This document shows, in pieces, positions 46,226-52,242 of a DNA stretch of 52,242 bases; the first letter of the stretch is position 1; every line of letters begins with the position of its first letter. The notes under the pieces are model-generated. The model saw only the letters and a list, made by a program, of their open reading frames with translations. It had not been told where the DNA came from and did not search any database. Both the position numbers and the translations under genes were made by a program. Origin of the DNA: Acidobacteriota bacterium (GTDB lineage Bacteria; Acidobacteriota; Terriglobia; Acidiferrales; UBA7541). The DNA lies in NCBI GenBank assembly GCA_003225315.1, contig QHZD01000040.1, forward strand, positions 1-52,242, read 5' to 3'.

Positions 46226-46429
46226 CTAGACAGCTAACGCAAACACGCGTGGCGGCGTGCTGCTTACAATTTCCTGCGATCCCTGGGAAAAAACAAAGTA
46301 TTCGCCCGGTGAGCGGGCCGCCAATTCCCTTACGCGAAGGCTCGCCGTTTCGAGGTCCTGCACCTCTTCCATCCAAACCGGCGTGCCGAGAAGGTCTTTC
46401 CTGAATATGTCATATGGAGTAGCTTTCAT
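46226..46429 (-). CDS. small conserved protein, paralogue of 4981-5190
   Basis: 67 residues from ATG 46429 with reverse RBS gaggga; a TTG one codon upstream is less likely. YDIFRKDLLGTPVWMEEVQDLETASLRVRELAARSPGEYFVF shows the same strand-helix-strand layout as the 4981 protein. Function unknown. Confidence 0.65.
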   Translation of the reverse strand: MKATPYDIFRKDLLGTPVWMEEVQDLETASLRVRELAARSPGEYFVFSQGSQEIVSSTPPRVFALAV

Positions 46430-47374
46430 CAAAGCTCCCTCTAGGTGACCAAGTTTAGCGATGGGGGACCGCTCCGCTATTTGGCGTTAAGCGTGCATTC
46501 TTGTAGCCAGCGACCCAAGTTTTGCTTAATTGCCTGATATTTCAATGACTTACGAGGATTCGTTATTCGACCCTAGGCGCAAACGTTAGAGGTAAACTCC
46601 GCAAATTTTCGTGGCCGAACCGGCATTTTTTACATACCACCACCATGGTCTCCCTCACCATGATGTTCTCGGCAAACGCCCCGTCCTTGACTCTACGGAC
46701 AGGGAAAATCTCTTTTTTCCCGGGTCGAGAACGTGATGGTTCACGGCTGTATTGATGCAAAGGCGACGACGCCAAATATAGAACGAGAATTGGCGGGCCA
46801 GGGTGCTAGTTTGGGCGTATGGGTAGTTTCCCTCCGTCAAACAGTGATCAGAACGCTCAACGCCGCAGTCAGCGTGTCTATATGTTAAGTGGAATAGGTC
46901 GGGGCCGCAGTTCGCCCCGCTGCCGTTCGCGCCATTAGAGCATAGCTGTGTTTCGATGGCCACTCCTGGAACGGAGGCCTGTGACGCCGTAGGCGGCGCG
47001 CTTAGGCCGTAGTGGAGGGAGTGGCCATCGCGGGCTATTAGGCGAGCGGGTAGCCTTTGGCATTCTGCCGGCTGCGCTCTTTGCATTACTTCCGAGTTGC
47101 TAAAAATAACCGGTCCAAACTGCTTGCACAGTGTAAGTGCAATTAAATCCAACAGTTTGGCCAGTTAAGCCCGTCATCCGCCCGCAATCAGCGGCAGGCT
47201 CCTAATGGAGCTTTCCAACGTCCCAAAGCGGGACTTCGGGGCGCGATCCCCCAACATTGGAACGTCGCAGGAAAACTCCGCTGATGAGGACTTCCCCGTT
47301 TCATCGCTGGGGGATTCATTGAGCTGCGCTTCGCAATCGCGCGAGTTCGGAAAGGAGATGACGGGCCACCGCCG
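46430..47374. other. gene-poor 940-base stretch with one nested hairpin
   Basis: No frame here looks coding: open frames lack RBS, family motifs and consistent composition. The outstanding structure is the nested hairpin at 46954-47030. Near 47215-47330 are further imperfect inverted repeats (for example atccccc with gggggat). Confidence 0.5.
46954..47030. repeat. 77-base nested inverted repeat (structured element)
   Basis: Three nested stems: cgatggccactcc (46954-46966) with ggagtggccatcg (47018-47030), 13 bp perfect; ggcct (46976-46980) with aggcc (47004-47008); cgccg (46985-46989) with cggcg (46994-46998). There is no T run. It may be a structured RNA, a recombination site (attC-like) or a small mobile repeat. 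Confidence 0.65.
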
Positions 47375-47704
47375 CTATAGGCTCTGGGCAGGCTTGGGCT
47401 TATATGTGTTGCCCGAAGCCTTTGGTGCGTGGGCGTTCCGGTACTCGTCCAGATCGATCTCGCTGATACGGTAATGTGTTTGCGGGGGACAGTTTGAATA
47501 CGTGGCCAGCTCACGGTGGAGCCTCAGAGAGCAGATCTCGGGAGCGTCTTGGTAACGTACGCGTCGGGAATTAAATGCCTCGTTCACAATTGTCAGCGTA
47601 AATTCGCGGATCTCGCTCGAAGCTTGCCTCACATGGAAATTGTATTCGCGGACGAGTGCTTTGACTTCGAAACCGACGAACAGGACGATAACGGTATCGC
47701 TCAT
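47375..47704 (-). CDS. protein of unknown function paired with an HTH regulator
   Basis: 109 residues, ATG 47704 overlapping the regulator's stop by four bases. Predicted alpha/beta protein with REYNFHVRQASSEIREFTLTIVNEAF and YRISEIDLDEYRNAHAP. No family recognised. Co-expressed with the regulator; a partner or target role is guessed. Confidence 0.6.
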   Translation of the reverse strand: MSDTVIVLFVGFEVKALVREYNFHVRQASSEIREFTLTIVNEAFNSRRVRYQDAPEICSLRLHRELATYSNCPPQTHYRISEIDLDEYRNAHAPKASGNTYKPKPAQSL

Positions 47705-48777
47705 AAGAGCCTCTTCGTTCTAGCATGTGAGACTTTCCCTGGCTTCCCTCTTTGCTTCTTGGTCGTATTGCCTCTGCTCCCTGCCCAACGCTGGATTGCC
47801 CTTTTCCTGCCGTTAAGTTGCATCTGTTTCTCGATGCCAGCCGCCTCCAGATATTTATGCATCGGGGCGACTGACCCTTCGGGCTGGGACTGGCCCAGTG
47901 TTTTTTTCCGCGCGCTCTGGGCCGTGAGCGGGCGAAAATGAAGCGGGTCCCTGAGGTTCTGCAATTCCCGGTAATAATAAAGCGGCGTGGGGCGCTTCCC
48001 GTTGAACCTCAGTCTCTTTAGAAACTCGATTTCTTCCCCGGTCGCATCACCACTCACAGACTGGTGCCGAAGGAATTCTTTGAGCCCCGGCTCTTCCTCC
48101 GTTTGAGCAGATTCCCTTTCGACAAACTCAAATTTCTTTGCGTAACCCGGAATTAGTCTCCGATTCAAAACGACTTCCATCCCAAAGGTTGCGAGATCGA
48201 TATCCCAAGATTCGATCAGCGGATCCAGGAAGGAAACGCAGTTCTCCACTGACACGCTGAAGGCATCCGCGTCCAGGAACTCGAGGATGCTGACTCGCAA
48301 CGCTTCATAACTTCGGCCGCTGAGCCGCGCCACCGAGTGGAGCCAGGTTTCACTTTCCAATTCGTCTTTTGCGACTCTCTTGACCAAGTCCAAGAGCTTT
48401 TGTGTGACGAGGCGCTCGAGTTCGCCGAAGGGCTGCTTCTCAAATATCACCCGCACTTGTTTTTCTTTGCCGGGTGCGCACTTGCGAAGAATCAACTCTC
48501 GACCCTCTCTAAATAAGGGCTTGGGTGGATCGTCTAGATTCCGCTTCAACACCTCTCTACGCTGATGGTCCGCCAGCTTCGCAAGCTTGCCGCCCGGGAG
48601 CTTCAAGAATTTCCCCATCTTGGCGTAAATGTCCGTCCGCCCCGGTTCCGGGGGTAATTTTTTTCGAGTCAGCAGCTGCGAAATGTAGGACTCCGTGACC
48701 TCGGCAGCGGCCGCCAGGTCTCTTTGCTCCAGCCCCAATTCTTCCAGCCGCTGTTTGATCACCAGGCAGACATCCAC
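47701..48777 (-). CDS. XRE-type HTH regulator with long C-terminal domain
   Basis: 358 residues from GTG 48777 with gaggga upstream. Residues about 5-60 form the HTH (RLEELGLEQRDLAAAAEVTESYISQLLTRKKL). The remaining 300 residues are mostly helical with a basic tail and no known domain. It likely autoregulates through the palindromes at 48793-48873. Followed by a small coupled gene. Confidence 0.75.
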   Translation of the reverse strand: MDVCLVIKQRLEELGLEQRDLAAAAEVTESYISQLLTRKKLPPEPGRTDIYAKMGKFLKLPGGKLAKLADHQRREVLKRNLDDPPKPLFREGRELILRKCAPGKEKQVRVIFEKQPFGELERLVTQKLLDLVKRVAKDELESETWLHSVARLSGRSYEALRVSILEFLDADAFSVSVENCVSFLDPLIESWDIDLATFGMEVVLNRRLIPGYAKKFEFVERESAQTEEEPGLKEFLRHQSVSGDATGEEIEFLKRLRFNGKRPTPLYYYRELQNLRDPLHFRPLTAQSARKKTLGQSQPEGSVAPMHKYLEAAGIEKQMQLNGRKRAIQRWAGSRGNTTKKQRGKPGKVSHARTKRLL

Positions 48778-48792
48778 GGCGTCCCTCGCTCA

Positions 48793-48873
48793 ATTAACTG
48801 GCACTGATTAACTCCGAAAATACTCTCAGATTGTACTTGACAGGTCAAGTTAATTAACCTAAATTAGTTAAGG
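48793..48873. promoter_or_regulatory. candidate operator with GTTAAT half-sites
   Basis: The attaact element occurs at 48793-48799 and 48807-48813 (14 bases apart), and a perfect palindrome gttaattaac lies at 48849-48858, followed by another ttagttaa. Four related half-sites in 80 bases upstream of the HTH gene suggest an autoregulatory operator. It also lies ahead of the gene at 48954. Confidence 0.5.
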
Positions 48874-48953
48874 TACTGAGGGAGTCTTCAGATCAGCTGA
48901 ACCACCAGAGGTTATCTGAATCCCCCCTTGGCCAGCCAACCAAGGAGGTTGAC

Positions 48954-49274
48954 ATGTTTGCACGCAAAGTATCGATGCACCTGAAAAGCGACGGTGCCCT
49001 GGCATTCAAGCAGAAGATTGAAAGTGAAATTATTCCCGTGCTACGCAAGCAGAAGGGATTTGTCGACGAAATCACCCTCCTATACCCAAGCGGAAAGGAA
49101 GTTCATGCCTTCAGTCTGTGGGAGACTGCGGAACACGCGGAGGCTTACAACCGTGAAACGTATCCGGAAGTGACGAAGATTCTGGCGTCCGTGGTCGAAG
49201 GTACGCCGCGGGTGCAAACGTACGAAGTCCTCAATTCAACGATTCAAAGGACTGTCGCTGCAGTAGCGGCCTGA
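48954..49274 (+). CDS. ABM-type monooxygenase-like ferredoxin-fold protein
   Basis: 106 residues, ATG 48954, RBS ggagg at 48943-48947. The dimeric alpha-beta barrel pattern of the ABM family: FARKVSMHLKSDGALAFKQKIESEIIPVLRKQKGF, then SLWETAEHAEAYNRETYPEV. No cofactor motif; family members include quinol monooxygenases and heme enzymes, but most have no known role. A strong hairpin follows it. Confidence 0.75.
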   Translation: MFARKVSMHLKSDGALAFKQKIESEIIPVLRKQKGFVDEITLLYPSGKEVHAFSLWETAEHAEAYNRETYPEVTKILASVVEGTPRVQTYEVLNSTIQRTVAAVAA

Positions 49275-49296
49275 AGCCAGCAGGTCCTTTCGTTTG

Positions 49297-49323
49297 GAGG
49301 GGGCGGGCTAAGTCCGCCCCCTC
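49297..49323 (+). terminator. 10-bp GC hairpin after the ABM-like gene
   Basis: gagggggcgg (49297-49306) pairs with ccgccccctc (49314-49323) around gctaagt. It has no T run. It ends the small gene or isolates the diguanylate cyclase downstream. Confidence 0.6.
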
Positions 49324-49368
49324 AAGTTGTCCGGCAGAGGGGAAACGCAGGAGCACGCGAGATTTCCA

Positions 49369-50244
49369 ATGCTTAAGATGATCAGGGAACGGGCTGCAGA
49401 TGCGCTGTTACGGCCAGAGCTCCTATGCGGGGAAGCAAACTTCCGCACCTTAGCTGAAGCTATTGCGTGTGCGGTATTCATTAGTCACGGCGAGCGGCTG
49501 CACTATGTGAATCATGCCGCCGAGACTATCACCGGATATGCACGAGAAGAGCTTTTGTCCATGACCTTCTGGGATTTAGTCCATCCTGATTGTCGAGAAC
49601 TGGTCTCAAACCGAGGGGGCGTGCGACAAGGGGACGCCGAGCAGCATGCGGTCAAGATTCTCACAAAGAACGGCGACGAGCGGTGGCTCGATATCAGTAC
49701 AACGATGATCGAATTTGATGGAATGCTGGCCAGTGTGGTTTCCGCATTCGACGTCACGGAACGCAAACACGCAGAAGAGAACGTACAACTTCTTGCCGTG
49801 ACTGACCCGCTTACCGGTTTAGGTAACTACCGTCGGCTCACTGAAGCGCTCGACGCAGAGGTCAAACGCACCGGGCGCACCGAACGACCGTTTGCCATTT
49901 TACTGCTCGACCTGGATCAGTTGAAAAAGATCAACGACCGCTACGGCCACTTGATCGGCAGCCAGGCGCTGTGCCGCCTCGCCGATGTACTCCGCGTCTT
50001 TTGTCGAGCAATCGATACGGCCGCGCGATACGGTGGCGATGAGTTTGCCGTCATCCTGCCCGAGACAACGGCGGCGGCGGCAAGGCTTGTTGCATCGCGC
50101 ATCCGTAGCCGGCTAGCCATGGATAGTCTCCAGCCACCGCTTTCCGTGAGCATCGGCGTGGCTGTATATCCCCAGGATGGTGAAACGATTGAGGCCTTGC
50201 TTCGTACCGCAGATCGCGAGTTGTACGGGATGAAGCCGGTGTGA
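49369..50244 (+). CDS. PAS-GGDEF diguanylate cyclase
   Basis: About 291 residues from ATG 49369 (49378 also possible). A PAS domain spans about 20-140 (FISHGERLHYVNHAAETITGY, DERWLDISTTMIEFDG). The GGDEF domain follows with LAVTDPLTGLGNYRR, LLLDLDQLKKINDRYGH and the intact active motif YGGDEF. It should make cyclic di-GMP from GTP. No membrane helix, so cytosolic. Two PilZ proteins at 45233-45947 are possible receivers. Confidence 0.9.
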   Translation: MLKMIRERAADALLRPELLCGEANFRTLAEAIACAVFISHGERLHYVNHAAETITGYAREELLSMTFWDLVHPDCRELVSNRGGVRQGDAEQHAVKILTKNGDERWLDISTTMIEFDGMLASVVSAFDVTERKHAEENVQLLAVTDPLTGLGNYRRLTEALDAEVKRTGRTERPFAILLLDLDQLKKINDRYGHLIGSQALCRLADVLRVFCRAIDTAARYGGDEFAVILPETTAAAARLVASRIRSRLAMDSLQPPLSVSIGVAVYPQDGETIEALLRTADRELYGMKPV

Positions 50245-50380
50245 GGAAGAACCCACTCCGTTAGTTTATATCTTTGTGAGTTCACCGGGCAGGCTGGTTC
50301 ACAAGAACGCTTTTCCGGAAACAGAGATGAAGTAAACAACCTGCGGAAGGTAATTCATAGATTCGTTCAAGGAGAAATGT

Positions 50381-50647
50381 ATGTACTTTCTGTCGTGGAT
50401 CATCGTTGGGTTGGTTGCCGGCTGGTTAGCGGGAAAGATTCTCAAGGGTAATGGATACGGTCCGTTGATGGACATGGTGATAGGCATTGGCGGAGCTGTG
50501 GCGGGCGGATTCCTCATGCGCTCGGCAGGCTTTTCTGGCTATCGAGGAACGATTTACACAACGCTAGTCGCAATAATTGGAGCCGTACTTCTGACGCTGC
50601 TCGTAGGTTTCGTGAACGGCAGAAGGCTTTACGCGCAGCAACTCTAA
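50381..50647 (+). CDS. GlsB/YeaQ/YmgE-family stress membrane protein
   Basis: 88 residues, ATG 50381 after aaggag. Three helices with Gly repeats (FLSWIIVGLVAGWLAGKILKG, DMVIGIGGAVAGGFLM, YTTLVAIIGAVLLTLLVGFV) match the YeaQ/YmgE small membrane family linked to stress. Seven bases separate it from the next gene. Confidence 0.85.
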   Translation: MYFLSWIIVGLVAGWLAGKILKGNGYGPLMDMVIGIGGAVAGGFLMRSAGFSGYRGTIYTTLVAIIGAVLLTLLVGFVNGRRLYAQQL

Positions 50648-50654
50648 ACGTCAC

Positions 50655-51140
50655 GTGGCTAACACTAAAATGCCAGACACTAATAGAGCAGGGACGACTT
50701 TGATTAGAGAAGGCACGCCTTTGCCGACGAATCTGTCGATCGAAAGTGAAGCGTTCTTGACTGGCTGGAGAATCATCAAGAATCTCGATCGCTCTACGCT
50801 GGCCCGAAACATCGAGGGTGCGAATTGGAACTTCTTCTACCTGGCCGGCGAGATCAGAGCTACCGTCCTGGGTCGTGACCGTTCAGGAACCCTGCGCAGG
50901 GCAGTCAGACGTGTGCTGGCGAAGCAGAAGGGGCAGAAGTTTAACTCCTTGGAGATTACGAACGTCGTTTCGAAATGGTTCCTCGGGATTCCTTTCATAA
51001 ATATTACCGCCCATTTGAGGCATATCCAACAAGGTATTGGCCTGGTCCCTGCAAAGGATTCTGCCCTGAGAATGCCTGTTGGCGCCCCAAACAAAGAAAT
51101 GCCCACAAAGCGATATACGGCCCTGATTCCAAGTTCTTAG
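50655..51140 (+). CDS. protein of unknown function
   Basis: 161 residues from GTG 50655. Central helical region (GWRIIKNLDRSTLARNIEGANWNFFYLAGEIRATVLG) and a basic linker (TLRRAVRRVLAKQKGQKFN). No known domain. Likely co-transcribed with the stress membrane protein, seven bases after its stop. Confidence 0.6.
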   Translation: MANTKMPDTNRAGTTLIREGTPLPTNLSIESEAFLTGWRIIKNLDRSTLARNIEGANWNFFYLAGEIRATVLGRDRSGTLRRAVRRVLAKQKGQKFNSLEITNVVSKWFLGIPFINITAHLRHIQQGIGLVPAKDSALRMPVGAPNKEMPTKRYTALIPSS

Positions 51141-51161
51141 CAATTCGTAGGAGATACGGAA

Positions 51162-51836
51162 ATGAAAACGATACGCAGTTCGATTCTTTTTTTTGTTGTC
51201 TTGCTTCTTTCGGCGCCACTGCTTCGTGCGCAGGATCTTTCCAAGTATCGGCACTTTACACTTGGAATGAGCTTGACCAGACTGCTGGAGCGTACCGGCC
51301 AAAAGATGGCCGATGTGAAGTTGATTCATGGCCGTCCAACGCTGGTTCAGGAAGTAAATTGGTGGCCGCCAAGCCTTCCCGGGGCTTCGTTCCAATCGGA
51401 TACCGTTGAACAGATTCTTTTCTCTTTCTACAACGGCGAGCTCTACAAGATGTCTGTGACTTACGATCGAAACTCCACGGAAGGGCTCACCGCGGAGGAC
51501 ATGGTGAAGTCCATCTCAGCGAAATACGGCCCGGCGACAAATGTTGCGCTAGAGATCGATTCCGCCAAGAACGACCGGTATGACGATAGGCAAAAGCCTG
51601 TCGCATCTTGGGAGGATGCACAATACTCCTTCAATCTTGCCCGTTCTTCCTCCACTGATCATCTTGGGCTCATCATTTACTCCAAGCGAGTCAATGCTGA
51701 AGCTGAGCTTGCCGCTGCGGAGGCTGTGAAATTAGAGGAGCAAGAGGGCCCGAATCGCGAAGCCGCACGCCAGAAAAAACAAACGGATGACCTGGAAGTG
51801 GCCCGGCAGAAGAATCGGAAGATTTTTCGGCCGTAG
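51162..51836 (+). CDS. secreted protein with coiled C-terminus
   Basis: 224 residues from ATG 51162 with aggaga. Signal peptide (ILFFVVLLLSAPLLRAQ). Mature part is alpha/beta (FTLGMSLTRLLERTGQ, LVQEVNWWPP, EQILFSFYNGELYKMSVTYD) and ends in a charged coiled-coil region (AEAELAAAEAVKLEEQEG to the end). Role unknown; probably periplasmic. Confidence 0.65.
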   Translation: MKTIRSSILFFVVLLLSAPLLRAQDLSKYRHFTLGMSLTRLLERTGQKMADVKLIHGRPTLVQEVNWWPPSLPGASFQSDTVEQILFSFYNGELYKMSVTYDRNSTEGLTAEDMVKSISAKYGPATNVALEIDSAKNDRYDDRQKPVASWEDAQYSFNLARSSSTDHLGLIIYSKRVNAEAELAAAEAVKLEEQEGPNREAARQKKQTDDLEVARQKNRKIFRP

Positions 51837-51904
51837 TGTTGGCCTAGGGCCGCAAAAAAGTTGATTGTTCGAGTTTTGGAATGGATTGAATAGAGGCCAA
51901 AGAA

Positions 51905-52225
51905 ATGACTGTGAATATCACTCCCCTGCATGACCGCGTCCTCGTACGGAGGCTGGAAGAGAAAGAAACCGCGAAGGGCGGGATCATCATTCCCGATACG
52001 GCGAAAGAGAAACCTCATGAGGGCGAAGTAATAGCCATCGGAGCCGGCAAGATTGAAAAGGGCCATCGCATCCCGCTCGATGTGAAGGTGGGTGACCGGA
52101 TCTTGTTCGGAAAATACACCGGCAACGACATCAACATAGACGACCAGGAGTATTTGATCCTTCGCGAGGAGGAAATCCTGGTGAAAGTCAGCGGAATCGC
52201 CAAAGCGGCATCCGGCAAGAAGTAG
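51905..52225 (+). CDS. groES: co-chaperonin GroES
   Basis: 106 residues, ATG 51905. Standard GroES fold: [15 protein letters not shown] at the start, [14 protein letters not shown] mobile loop, [32 protein letters not shown]. Forms a heptameric lid for GroEL. GroEL should follow just beyond the right edge. No full CIRCE (TTAGCACTC-N9-GAGTGCTAA) is visible in the 70 bases upstream. Confidence 0.95.
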   Translation: MTVNITPLHDRVLVRRLEEKETAKGGIIIPDTAKEKPHEGEVIAIGAGKIEKGHRIPLDVKVGDRILFGKYTGNDINIDDQEYLILREEEILVKVSGIAKAASGKK

Positions 52226-52242
52226 GTTTCACCCGTACCGAA

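Noticed and set aside
46563-47152. Reverse-strand open frames in the gene-poor region
   Set aside because: No RBS, no recognisable domain, and they run through the nested hairpin.
47188-47514. Reverse open frame with Pro/Ser/Arg-rich translation
   Set aside because: It overlaps the gene at 47375-47704, which is better supported by its ATGA coupling.

Overview
The window looks like chromosomal DNA of an Acidobacteriota member. The evidence is the 16S rRNA 3' end, a DUF2934 protein, a beta-propeller/choice-of-anchor-D surface protein, a reaction-centre-type cytochrome c fused to a LolA-like domain, and many small secreted proteins of a kind common in that phylum. The taxonomic call is inference, because only about 113 bases of 16S are present.

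Layout. 1-410: the end of a 16S rRNA gene, followed not by tRNAs and 23S but by hairpins and an intrinsic terminator, so the gene appears unlinked. 500-6600: small accessory genes, namely a zinc-ribbon membrane protein, an antitoxin-like gene with a wrecked VapC, three secreted proteins sharing one beta-rich domain, SnoaL and DUF2934. 6700-16100: a membrane protein, a HEAT-like protein, a ROK sugar kinase, VOC and DinB proteins, Cu/Zn superoxide dismutase, a sorbosone-dehydrogenase-like propeller and a large surface propeller protein. 16300-20360: a LysR regulator divergent from leuA-leuB, then a frameshifted methyltransferase. 20580-35860: the metabolic core. It holds a tightly overlapping five-gene operon (fatty acyl reductase fused to a dead HAD domain, second reductase, pyruvyl transferase, acyl-CoA ligase, enoyl-CoA hydratase), a frameshifted nuclease, a three-gene unit (dead S1C protease, intact S1C protease, regulator with a degenerate receiver), then ACP, acyl ligase, lipid kinase and PlsC acyltransferase, and a convergent CDP-alcohol phosphatidyltransferase. 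Together these suggest a dedicated unusual-lipid pathway. 36150-39710: a periplasmic GMC dehydrogenase, its small subunit and a diheme cytochrome.

39783-39827 is an exact 3' half of tRNA-Ile(GAU), cut at the anticodon loop, which marks an integration scar. To its right lies accessory DNA. It includes the most novel-looking locus (41100-44200): a secreted peptide precursor carrying three copies of a 13-residue proline-rich motif, flanked by strong hairpins, followed by a seven-helix membrane protein, two unknown proteins and a converging HTH/S24-like regulator. This resembles a peptide-signalling or modified-peptide cassette. Further right are two PilZ proteins, a long nested hairpin in a gene-poor stretch, a second HTH regulator with a palindromic operator, a PAS-GGDEF diguanylate cyclase, a GlsB-type membrane protein and groES at the right edge.

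Three genes are broken by lesions readable in the sequence: vapC, the methyltransferase and the nuclease. The last two each differ from an open frame by one base, so either assembly error or recent decay is possible.
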